From an uncultured Acetatifactor sp. (lineage in GTDB: Bacteria; Bacillota; Clostridia; Lachnospirales; Lachnospiraceae), in the NCBI GenBank assembly GCA_910584375.1, contig CAJUAH010000009.1:62001-126000 (forward strand): a stretch of DNA of 64,000 bases. Reading direction: 5' to 3'. How positions within the stretch are numbered: position 1 is the stretch's first letter; every line of letters starts with the position of its first letter. Made by a program: the position numbers and the translations under genes. The notes below the pieces were generated by a model, which saw nothing but the letters and a program-made list of their open reading frames with translations, did not search any database and had not been told where the DNA came from. Below are positions 17,502-25,561 of the stretch, in pieces.

Positions 17502-18898
17502 TTTTCTCCCATCCCTTGCTGTTGAAACGTCATATCATACCAGTTCTCAATATGATCCGCATACTCTATATGTTCTTTCAGCGCTTTTTCATACGTTGGA
17601 TTTCCCTCTCCCAAGCCACTGCTGCTTGATTTAAGGATTTCCGTCCAAAAATATACAATTGCTTTTTTTAGGTTGTTTTCTTTTAAAAAATCTGGCCATT
17701 TTCCTCTACATATCCCTTTTTCCATCTCATACTGAAAATAACCTAGCTGAGTTTCCAAATCATGCACCGATCCATCTGTATCATTTGCGTATTTTAATAA
17801 CGCTTCCTTTCTCGTTTCATATGTCCACTGAAGAATACCGTAACCGACACTATCACCTGTCTTAAATTCGTAATCATCATACAATCCTTTATAACTGCTC
17901 TCCTGCGCATTTGTCGCTGAAAACCTCGACTCCGCAAAAATACAAGCCATGACCGCAATCATATGATCCTTGGATATCTCCATTTGCCCCAGCTTATTCC
18001 AGCAGGCGACAAAGGTTTCCCTCTGGGTCTGGTCCATACGCTCCCCCATGTCCAGCCCTTCCAGATCCTCTATCGTTATATCCATCTTATGTTTGTTGTA
18101 ATAATCCATGGTGGCGCTGAATATCGCGTCCACATCCTCGCTGCCCTCCCTGACAGCCCGGTACAGTTCCTGCGGTATGGAGGGCTGCTTTTCCAGCAGC
18201 ATACCGTATATTTCCTGTTGCTCCGCTGGGTCAGTGACACCGTATTTCCCCAGGTATTCCTTAAAGGTCATTTCCGTTTTTCGGTCGGTATAGCATTCCA
18301 TGATCAAGTTATATATTTCACCTGTGTCCTCACTGCCACAAAAATCAGCCATATATAGGTTTTCCACCATATATGGCTGCTCCTTCGTTATAAGGTCACA
18401 TATCTCCCGCTGTACTGTGCTGTCTGTGATTCCCCTCGCCTGCAGGTGGATCAGCAAGGCCCTCCGTCCGCTTTCAAGCCGCTCCTCACGGGAGCCCTCC
18501 GGTTGCGGGCGCATGCCATGAACCAGCGCCTTTATGTCCACGCCAGTTCTGTTCGCCGACTGCATGACCTGTAGCATTGTCTGCACCGTCCTCATCTGCT
18601 CCCGCACCGTCTCCGCATGTCTGCGGAAGATCTTTGCGTATCCCCGATCAGCCTCCGCTGCCCCTTCAAAGGCAATGTCCACCTGTCTTCTGACGTCGTC
18701 GTTTATTTCCCGGATCCTGTTCTGGTAGTCGTCTATCTGCCTGGTGTAAGAGGATATTCCCAGCCTGTCCGCCCAGTCCCCAAACCCGGCAGTCCTGCCC
18801 CCGCACCATTGCATGAAGGACTTCCATTCCCCACCGTCGATGGACTCCAGGGCATTTTTGATCTCTTCCCTTTTTGCCTGTGTGAAATCCCTTATCAT
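17498..18898 (-). CDS. Type VII-type effector B with phage tail lysozyme domain
   Basis: 466 residues, paralogue of effector A with the same three parts: helical N-terminus, two 65-residue repeats, lysozyme domain with A-E-S-R-F and G-I-L-Q-W. The coding sequence 17720-18088 appears identical to 13954-14322 in effector A, while the last 75 codons differ strongly (E-K-G-I-C-R-G-K and K-S-S-S-S-G-L-G-E). It is the first gene of the toxin operon, about 180 bases from a strong promoter. It lacks its own small partner genes; only about 30 bases of homology to the 3' end of the 91-residue gene remain upstream. Confidence 0.8.
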   Translation of the reverse strand: MIRDFTQAKREEIKNALESIDGGEWKSFMQWCGGRTAGFGDWADRLGISSYTRQIDDYQNRIREINDDVRRQVDIAFEGAAEADRGYAKIFRRHAETVREQMRTVQTMLQVMQSANRTGVDIKALVHGMRPQPEGSREERLESGRRALLIHLQARGITDSTVQREICDLITKEQPYMVENLYMADFCGSEDTGEIYNLIMECYTDRKTEMTFKEYLGKYGVTDPAEQQEIYGMLLEKQPSIPQELYRAVREGSEDVDAIFSATMDYYNKHKMDITIEDLEGLDMGERMDQTQRETFVACWNKLGQMEISKDHMIAVMACIFAESRFSATNAQESSYKGLYDDYEFKTGDSVGYGILQWTYETRKEALLKYANDTDGSVHDLETQLGYFQYEMEKGICRGKWPDFLKENNLKKAIVYFWTEILKSSSSGLGEGNPTYEKALKEHIEYADHIENWYDMTFQQQGMGEK

Positions 18899-19080
18899 CT
18901 GTGATCCCCTTTTATGATAACTGCCTTGCTGTTCCCCTTATTTTTCCAGCTATACGAACCGTCTCCCACCATGTGATACCTCTGATATCAGCCACGCCTC
19001 TGCACGACTTCCCCGAAGTGTATGGATGTCTGATTTTCCTTTTCACGGGAATATTTTATTTCCGATTCATTGTTTATATT

Positions 19081-19109
19081 ACAATATCATAAATTGCATT
19101 TTTTGTCAA
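19081..19109 (-). promoter_or_regulatory. Strong promoter for the toxin operon
   Basis: TTGACA (19104-19109) and TATTGT (19081-19086) with 17 bases between, on the minus strand. The 183-base leader that follows (18899-19080) has no ORF with a good site apart from the toxin start, but its last 30 bases are a decayed copy of the 3' end of the DUF5344-like gene. Confidence 0.75.
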
Positions 19110-19159
19110 AATTATTTCTTGCCCAGGCTTTACAAAATTATTCTGTTCAAACTCCCCCG

Positions 19160-19762
19160 CTATTTGACCGCCAAGACCAAACTGCCCGTAAAATTATCGC
19201 CTCTCAGCACCAGGAAATTTCCTCCCGCATGTAATCTGAATCCATACACGCCTTCCTCTGAGGCGGAGGCGATGATCTTTTCCTCATCGCCGTCCAGCCA
19301 GAAAAGCGCCGCCGTACCGGAGGTGACCGTCAGGGAGTAAACAGCCTCCAGTTCGCTGCCGCTCATGCGTTTCAGCGCCGTACCGCCGAAAATATACTCC
19401 TCGCCGGAAAAATCGCTGTAGTCCGCCCTGTAAGCGCCCACATAGTCGTCGGCTCCCCTCTCCCGCTCTCCCACCAGGGATTCGTCCCCGGTGATCTGGC
19501 GGGTGGCGGCAGCCCCGCTCCAGTCATTGATCTCCTCCAGCAGCACATCCACAAGTTCATGTATCTCCTGTCGAATGTCGTCCCCGCTGCCTTCCAGCTC
19601 TTTCACCAGGCCGTCCTTAAGCTCTGTCAGTTCCTCCAAAATACCGCCCTTATTCTCCTCAAACTCCTTTATGATCCCACGTCCTATGCCCATGCCGCAG
19701 CCGGTAAGGCATACGGCCATCAATAAGACCAGCATAGATATCCCGATCCATCTGCGTGCCAT
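19160..19762 (-). CDS. Lipoprotein, last gene of the sensor/ABC cluster
   Basis: 200 residues from the ATG at 19762; an ATG nine bases upstream abuts the AAGGAGGA site and is less likely. The signal ends with lipobox C-L-T-G-C. Residues about 28-75 form an acidic coiled coil (E-E-L-T-E-L-K-D-G-L-V-K-E-L). The C-terminal 100 residues are a beta-rich domain (F-S-G-E-E-Y-I-F-G-G-T, G-V-Y-G-F-R-L-H-A-G). It follows the FtsX permease by 55 bases, so it may be an accessory to the exporter on the outer face. Confidence 0.68.
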   Translation of the reverse strand: MARRWIGISMLVLLMAVCLTGCGMGIGRGIIKEFEENKGGILEELTELKDGLVKELEGSGDDIRQEIHELVDVLLEEINDWSGAAATRQITGDESLVGERERGADDYVGAYRADYSDFSGEEYIFGGTALKRMSGSELEAVYSLTVTSGTAALFWLDGDEEKIIASASEEGVYGFRLHAGGNFLVLRGDNFTGSLVLAVK

Positions 19763-19817
19763 ATTATCCATTCCTCCTTCACTCGGAAATAAAGTATATT
19801 CACATATTTTTACCTGT

Positions 19818-21953
19818 TTACGCCATGTCGTCCCGCAGCGCGTCTATGATATTTTCCCTCTTGATCCGGCTCACCGTATAGAGGGTGGTGATCAGTATGA
19901 GCAGGAACACGCCTCCAAATCCGGCGGCGATACTGCCCCAGGGCATGGTAAAGGTGAGCCCTTCCTCGCCGCCGATCCTTGCCCCGGCTATCCCATAATA
20001 GATCAGTCCGCAGAAAATTCCCGACAGCGGAAGGGAAAACAGCAGGGTTTCCATCCCGTACAAAAAGCATTCGCAGGTCATCATTCTGTTGAAATCACGG
20101 TCAGACATCCCGATGGAGCGGATCATGGCGAGCTCGCGCCTGCGCAGCCTGATATTGGTGGAGATCGTGTTAAACACATTGGCAACCGCGATCAGCGCGA
20201 TCATGCCTGAAAAAATAACGGCAAACACATTGACGACAAACAGCATATTGCGGTTTTGCTCCAGCATTTCGTGATAGTTTCGGAGCTCATACCCGGAGGC
20301 GATGCCCGCTCCGTCCAGGATTTCCTGCATCTGTGCCACGGACCGCCCGGGATTGTGGGAGCAAAATGTCATCTCCCCCGCCGCGGTCGCCTCTCCCGGC
20401 GTCTGCCAGTCGCTCTCGTACACGCCGTCCACATTTTTCATATTCTCATAGAGCATGAAAAAATCTTTTTCCTCCATGCCCGTGGCGGAGAAGGAGATAT
20501 CGTAATCCAGATCCACAATGGACTGCGCCGCCTCCTGTTGCATATAGATTCCAAACGCCCTACAGGATACAAAGAGCACCACGCTGAACGTGAGCGACAG
20601 CACGACGCTGCGGTAACGCCGTTTGCTCCGCCTGAAGTTTTTCAGCGCCAGCACACCCTCCAGATCGCACAGTCTCTCAAAGAGCCCGGATATCTCAACA
20701 TCCTTTTCCTCCACCTTTATCTCGCCGGTCTGGCGAATGCATTCCATGATGGGAGTGCGGAGCGCTTTTCTGGCAGGAATGTAGGCGGAGAGCAGGATCG
20801 TGGCCATGCTGACCGCCACGGCGACGACCAGAACCGCCGGAGAGATCACCTGCCGCAGGGACACGTTATTGTACAACACATTGGCGAAATTGCGCTCCAC
20901 AAAGGACAGGAGCAGCCCTACCATGGGCAGAGCGACCCCAATACCCACAGGAATGCCCGCCGCGCCGATACACAGGCCCTCAAATACCACCGAATTGCGC
21001 AATTGTCTCTCTGTAGCGCCCACCGACAGGAGTATGCCAAACTGGTGTATGCGCTCGCTCAGCGAGATATGGAACGCATTGTAGATCATAAATATGGAGC
21101 CGATCATGATCAGCAACACCAAAATGCTCCCCGCAGAGTACAGCAGCGTGTTGAACAGCTTATCCTCCGAAAGCCCCATGAAACGCAGCACATTATCGTT
21201 GAGCATGCTGTCCGCACCCTGCGTATCCTGCCTGTAGGCGCCAAGCTGCGACGGATTTTTCAGTGTCACAAAAGCGGTCAGGCTGGGGGCGTCCATGTCG
21301 TCCTCCGCAGCCGTCAGCAACGTATATCCGGGAGCGGTCCGCTCCTCGAAAGCGGGCCGCCGGTAAAGCCCCACCACCGTATATGTTTTTTCCGATACCG
21401 CCTCCAGTCTCTCCTGCCCGGCCTCTCCCGTCCGATACGGATCGTGCTGATTTAATATTTCTTCTCCCATACGGCGCTGCCCTATGGACAGACTGATCTG
21501 GTCGCCCACGGAAAAACGCACCCCGCCGTTGGACGCCACATGGGCGGGAACAATGACTTCGCCGCTGTTTTCCGGCAGTCTCCCCGCCAGCAGATACACG
21601 GGCAGCGCGTCAAAGCACTCCGGACTAAACGCGGAGATAAACAGATAGGGCTTGTGGGCGTTGACGCCCCCCTCCAGCGGGGCATACCCTATGTTTTCGG
21701 CGCACAGTACCTCCTCAACCCTTTTATCCTCCGCCTGTTCCTGTGCAAAAGTAAGGGATGCGTCCGTAAATCCGATATGCCAGCCGCCGTATTTATCCAC
21801 GGCTCCGTTGATCATATAGTTTTGCAGCGATACAGCCAGGCCAAACACCGCCGTGATCAGGGCGGCGGACAGAACCACGCCCGCTATCGTCACAAAAGTG
21901 CGGCTTTTATTCTGCTTTAGCCCCTGTAATGTGACCTTATGAAATATATTCAT
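19818..21953 (-). CDS. FtsX/MacB-type ABC transporter permease
   Basis: 711 residues. The first membrane segment (residues about 20-40) is followed by a large outer loop (about 45-265) and three more segments between 270 and 400. A second FtsX unit follows, with a segment near 445 and three after 580. This two-unit layout belongs to the family that exports antimicrobial peptides or lipoproteins or transmits force rather than importing nutrients. It overlaps the ATPase gene as ATGA and must form the complex with it. The adjoining two-component system suggests induction by cell-wall-active peptides. Confidence 0.88.
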   Translation of the reverse strand: MNIFHKVTLQGLKQNKSRTFVTIAGVVLSAALITAVFGLAVSLQNYMINGAVDKYGGWHIGFTDASLTFAQEQAEDKRVEEVLCAENIGYAPLEGGVNAHKPYLFISAFSPECFDALPVYLLAGRLPENSGEVIVPAHVASNGGVRFSVGDQISLSIGQRRMGEEILNQHDPYRTGEAGQERLEAVSEKTYTVVGLYRRPAFEERTAPGYTLLTAAEDDMDAPSLTAFVTLKNPSQLGAYRQDTQGADSMLNDNVLRFMGLSEDKLFNTLLYSAGSILVLLIMIGSIFMIYNAFHISLSERIHQFGILLSVGATERQLRNSVVFEGLCIGAAGIPVGIGVALPMVGLLLSFVERNFANVLYNNVSLRQVISPAVLVVAVAVSMATILLSAYIPARKALRTPIMECIRQTGEIKVEEKDVEISGLFERLCDLEGVLALKNFRRSKRRYRSVVLSLTFSVVLFVSCRAFGIYMQQEAAQSIVDLDYDISFSATGMEEKDFFMLYENMKNVDGVYESDWQTPGEATAAGEMTFCSHNPGRSVAQMQEILDGAGIASGYELRNYHEMLEQNRNMLFVVNVFAVIFSGMIALIAVANVFNTISTNIRLRRRELAMIRSIGMSDRDFNRMMTCECFLYGMETLLFSLPLSGIFCGLIYYGIAGARIGGEEGLTFTMPWGSIAAGFGGVFLLILITTLYTVSRIKRENIIDALRDDMA

Positions 21954-22639
21954 CCCTTGACCACCTGCCTTTCATCCCGCAGGACTTTGCCGTCGGAGAT
22001 GGTGATGATACGGTCCGCCTGCAGGGCGATGTTTTCGTCATGGGTGACAATGAGCAGCGTCTGCTGATAGATTTTATGGCTCTCTTTTAAGAGCCGAATG
22101 ATCTCCTGCCCGTTGCGGCTGTCCAGCGCGCCGGTGGGTTCGTCGGCCAGCATCACGGCGGGGGCGTTCATCAGCGCCCGTCCGATGGCCACCCGCTGCT
22201 GCTGCCCTCCGGAGAGCTGGTTCGGCAGGTGTTTTTTCCGCTCCTGCAATCCCAGCAGATCCAGCAGATCATTCAGCCTCTCCCGGTTCACCTTCCGCCT
22301 GTCCATCAAGACGGGCAGCGTGATATTCTCCTCCACATTCAGCGTGGGGATCAGGTTGTGGAATTGATAGATCAGCCCCACCTGCCTGCGCCGAAACACC
22401 GCCAGCCGCTCGCCGGTCTGCGCGTAGACGTCCTGCCCTTCCAGATAGATCTTGCCGCTGGTGGGCACGTCCACCCCGGCTATGGCGTGGAGCAGAGAAG
22501 ATTTGCCCGAGCCGGAGGAGCCGATGATCGCCGTAAAGTCTCCTTTTTCGATGGAGAGGGACACATGATCCAACGCCGTGACCTGGTTTTCGCCCTTGCC
22601 GTAGATTTTGCACACATCCTGTACCTCTAAAAAATCCAT
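21950..22639 (-). CDS. ABC transporter ATP-binding protein (LolD/MacB/BceA type)
   Basis: 229 residues from the ATG at 22639 (AGGAGG upstream). Walker A G-S-S-G-S-G-K-S-S, Q-loop Y-Q-F-H-N-L, signature L-S-G-G-Q-Q-Q-R, Walker B V-M-L-A-D-E-P-T-G-A-L-D and the switch His (V-T-H-D-E) are all present. Partner of the overlapping FtsX-type permease. It lies 115 bases downstream of the histidine kinase gene. Confidence 0.92.
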   Translation of the reverse strand: MDFLEVQDVCKIYGKGENQVTALDHVSLSIEKGDFTAIIGSSGSGKSSLLHAIAGVDVPTSGKIYLEGQDVYAQTGERLAVFRRRQVGLIYQFHNLIPTLNVEENITLPVLMDRRKVNRERLNDLLDLLGLQERKKHLPNQLSGGQQQRVAIGRALMNAPAVMLADEPTGALDSRNGQEIIRLLKESHKIYQQTLLIVTHDENIALQADRIITISDGKVLRDERQVVKG

Positions 22640-22754
22640 TTTCTGAGCCTCCTGTTTAGAGTTCTGCACTTCACTGTCCTTATCATATAACCTGCGGTTT
22701 ACAGCAAGGTGACTTTCAGGTGACAAATCTGTTATGCTGCGTTTTTTCGCTTAC

Positions 22755-23744
22755 TTACTTATGGAAACGGAGGATGAACATGGCTCCTCCCCGGGGATGG
22801 TTCTTAGCGCGGACCGTCCCGCCCTGCCGCAGGAGGATGTTTTTGCAGAGGGCCAGTCCGATCCCGTATCCCGCGGTATCAGAATTTTTCCCGCGGTAAA
22901 ACCGCTCAAACAAAAAGGGCAAATCCTCCGCCGGGATCCCCGGCCCGCTGTCGTGGACGACGATCTCAGTAAAGAGCGGATTGTCCTCGCAGCCGATCTC
23001 GATCCTGCCGTTGTCCCCGGCGCTCTCCGCGCAGTTTTTCAGGATATTGCGCAGCGCCTCGGCCAGCCAGCCGGGATCCCCCTGTATCTCGATATCGCCC
23101 GGCACGTCCGCTTCCAGCGCGATATTGTGAAGTTCCATGGAAAACAGCAGGGGGCGCGCCGCCTCCCGGATCAGGCTGTCCGCCCTGACCCTGGCGCTCT
23201 GAAACTCCACCACTCCGGCGTCCAGACGGGACAGTTTCAGGAGCGACTCGATCAGCCATTCCATATGCGCATACAGTTCCTTCGTCTCCGCCAGCAGGGT
23301 CCTTCGCTGCGACGCGCCTGGTTCCCTCTCCAGCAGGCTCAGGGTAAGATTGGCCGCCGTCAGAGGCGTGCGCAACTGATGGGCGATATCGGCCAGCGAG
23401 TCGGCCAGATGCTCTTTTTCCCTGCGCAGAGCCTTATTCTGCTCCCGGATGCGCCTTGTCATCTTGACGATCTCGCTCTGCAGGACAGACAGTTCCCCCT
23501 CCTGGGACTCGGCAATCAGCAGATGCTCCGAGTTGTGGAGCACCTGGTCGATCTGCTCCGAGAGCAGGTCTATATTTTTGTATCGGTATTTGGTGAAAAT
23601 CCAGAATAACGCGATATAGACGATAGAAAGCAAGAGGATAAGCGCTCCTGCCCTGCGGTCGATCCAGGCTCCCCCCGTCGCCGCGGCTGCCGCCGACAGG
23701 GAAAAAAAGATTAGAAACCGGCGAACTTCCTTATTGCGCAGCAT
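22755..23744 (-). CDS. Sensor histidine kinase, intramembrane-sensing type
   Basis: 329 residues from the ATG at 23744 (a GTG nine bases upstream is the alternative). Two membrane segments near residues 10-28 and 32-52 have almost no outer loop, the BceS-like pattern in which the cognate ABC exporter senses the drug. The DHp phospho-site is D-I-A-H-Q-L-R-T-P-L-T near residue 120; N-box N-I-L-K-N-C-A and G-box D-S-G-P-G-I-P and G-Y-G-I-G-L-A-L complete the ATPase domain. It overlaps the regulator gene. Confidence 0.9.
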   Translation of the reverse strand: MLRNKEVRRFLIFFSLSAAAAATGGAWIDRRAGALILLLSIVYIALFWIFTKYRYKNIDLLSEQIDQVLHNSEHLLIAESQEGELSVLQSEIVKMTRRIREQNKALRREKEHLADSLADIAHQLRTPLTAANLTLSLLEREPGASQRRTLLAETKELYAHMEWLIESLLKLSRLDAGVVEFQSARVRADSLIREAARPLLFSMELHNIALEADVPGDIEIQGDPGWLAEALRNILKNCAESAGDNGRIEIGCEDNPLFTEIVVHDSGPGIPAEDLPFLFERFYRGKNSDTAGYGIGLALCKNILLRQGGTVRAKNHPRGGAMFILRFHK

Positions 23745-24417
23745 GTCCGTCACCCAGGCGATAGCCTATGCCCCGCACCGTCCGAATGAACTTCGGATCG
23801 GCGGGATCATCCTCGATCTTTTCCCTGAGCCGCCGGATATAAACGCTGAGCGTATTGTCGTTCACAAATTCGCCCGCCGCGCTCCACAGCTCATCCAGCA
23901 GGATATTCCGGGTGATGATGCTGCCCGGATTGTTGACAAACACCAGCAGCAGACGGTATTCCAGCGCCGAGAGCATGATCTCCTCGCCGTCTTTGTGGAC
24001 AGTGCCCCCGGACGTATCCACCCGCAGCCCCTGCAACGCAAAGACAGAGGGCGCGCCGCCGCTTTTCCGCAGAGCCGCCCTGATCCTGGCCGTCAGTTCC
24101 CGGGGGCGGAAGGGCTTGGTGACATAATCGTCCGCTCCCATATTCAGCCCTGTCACGACGCTGGACTCGTCGCCGGAGGCAGTCAGGAAGATCACAGGGA
24201 TATCCTGTTTTTCCTTGATCTCCGTGCAGAGCATGTATCCGTTTCCGTCCGGGAGCAGGATGTCCACCAGCGCAATATCAAAAGTGTTGCTGCCCAGCAT
24301 GGCCAGCGCGTCGGCACAGGTAGCGGCATGGGAAACCGCAAAGCCCTCGCCGCGCAGCAGAAGTATCAGATTCCTGGCGATCTTTCTGTCGTCCTCGATC
24401 AAAAATATCCGTTCCAT
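23731..24417 (-). CDS. OmpR-family response regulator
   Basis: 228 residues from the ATG at 24417 (AAAGGAAC upstream). The receiver has E-D-D near residues 8-10, phospho-acceptor Asp in V-D-I-L-L-P-D, and Lys in V-T-K-P-F. The C-terminal winged helix has Y-R-L-L-L-V-F-V-N-N-P-G and V-Y-I-R-R-L-R-E-K-I. First gene of the cluster regulator, kinase, ABC ATPase, FtsX permease, lipoprotein; it should activate this cluster. Confidence 0.92.
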   Translation of the reverse strand: MERIFLIEDDRKIARNLILLLRGEGFAVSHAATCADALAMLGSNTFDIALVDILLPDGNGYMLCTEIKEKQDIPVIFLTASGDESSVVTGLNMGADDYVTKPFRPRELTARIRAALRKSGGAPSVFALQGLRVDTSGGTVHKDGEEIMLSALEYRLLLVFVNNPGSIITRNILLDELWSAAGEFVNDNTLSVYIRRLREKIEDDPADPKFIRTVRGIGYRLGDGHAAQ

Positions 24418-24643
24418 GGCATATGTTCCTTTCCTCTGTCGGTATCCCGCAATCCGGGGCCGCCAATTTACTTGTAGCATATTTTTCTTACCGGCGCGTG
24501 ACTTGGAGATGACGATTTTGTAAGAATCAAAATATGCCGACAATCTTTTAAGTGGATTTCAGTATATGCATTTACGGTACTTTTGTCAATGGTATTGCCG
24601 CCGCATCCAGGGAATGCCCCGTCTGAAAAACAGCCGGAAGATA

Positions 24644-25522
24644 TTATTCGGATATGGGATAGATGTGCCGCGCTGCGTATTCTGTCTGATACTGCCTCGG
24701 GGAGAGCCCGGTATGGGCGCGGAATGTGCGGGAAAAATGAGAATAGTTCTGAAACCCCGCCATATAGCAGACTTCGCTCAGAGAGCGGCCCTCCCGCAGA
24801 TATTGCTGCGCCAGGGCCACCCTTTTTAAGATGATATACTGATTGACCGTAGTTCCTGTGATCTTTTTAAAGCATCTCCCTATATAGGAAGAATTGTGAT
24901 GGACAGAGGCGGCCAACGAGTCAAGGCTGATCTCCTTCGTCAAATGGCTGTTGATATAGGCAAAGGTATGGGTTACAAGATCAGGCATGATACAGGGCTG
25001 TCTGGAGATATCTGTGATGCCGGAATGCCTGCCGATCAGAATGAGCAGCTCGGTGAGCAGAGCCTGGGAAAGCAGATCGTCTCCCCATTCCTGTCCTTCA
25101 AGCGCCTGTTGGAGCCGCCGGGTCAGGGGGACGAGTCTCCCCAGCTCTTCATCGGAAAAATGCTGCCAGTTTGGTTCCCCCTTAACCTGACCGGAAAAAA
25201 GAGGGACAAAGTCGGTTCGATCGCTGGAGAGCAGGGGCAGGAAAGACTCTCTTATATTGATGCAGATTCGGTCATAGCAGCCGGGCGTTTGCAACACAGC
25301 TCCGTGAAAAGCGTATGGCGCAATGCATGCAAGGTCTCCGCGCGTAAGTTTCCTGCCTCCCCCGTCCCAGTATAAATCAAGCTCTCCGTCAAGCAAAATC
25401 AGCAGTTCATAGCCGTCATGGTTGTGAAAAAACAGGGATGTACTGATGGCCTGTTCAACCGTTTTATACATGCAGATTATTTCGTTATCTAAAATCTCCA
25501 GTTTGCGACCCCGCTCCTTCAT
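24644..25522 (-). CDS. AraC-family transcriptional regulator
   Basis: 292 residues, AGGAGGAGA before the ATG. The N-terminal half is a cupin-like ligand-binding domain (H-N-H-D-G-Y-E-L-L-I-L-L-D-G-E-L). The C-terminal 100 residues contain the two AraC helix-turn-helix units (L-D-S-L-A-A-S-V-H-H-N-S-S-Y-I-G and L-S-E-V-C-Y-M-A-G-F-Q-N-Y-S-H-F). It follows the GH115 gene by 40 bases, so it probably responds to a sugar from that pathway and controls the same transcript. Confidence 0.9.
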   Translation of the reverse strand: MKERGRKLEILDNEIICMYKTVEQAISTSLFFHNHDGYELLILLDGELDLYWDGGGRKLTRGDLACIAPYAFHGAVLQTPGCYDRICINIRESFLPLLSSDRTDFVPLFSGQVKGEPNWQHFSDEELGRLVPLTRRLQQALEGQEWGDDLLSQALLTELLILIGRHSGITDISRQPCIMPDLVTHTFAYINSHLTKEISLDSLAASVHHNSSYIGRCFKKITGTTVNQYIILKRVALAQQYLREGRSLSEVCYMAGFQNYSHFSRTFRAHTGLSPRQYQTEYAARHIYPISE

Positions 25523-25561
25523 CCGTTATCTCCTCCTGCCTCCACCGCTTACCATGCGCCG

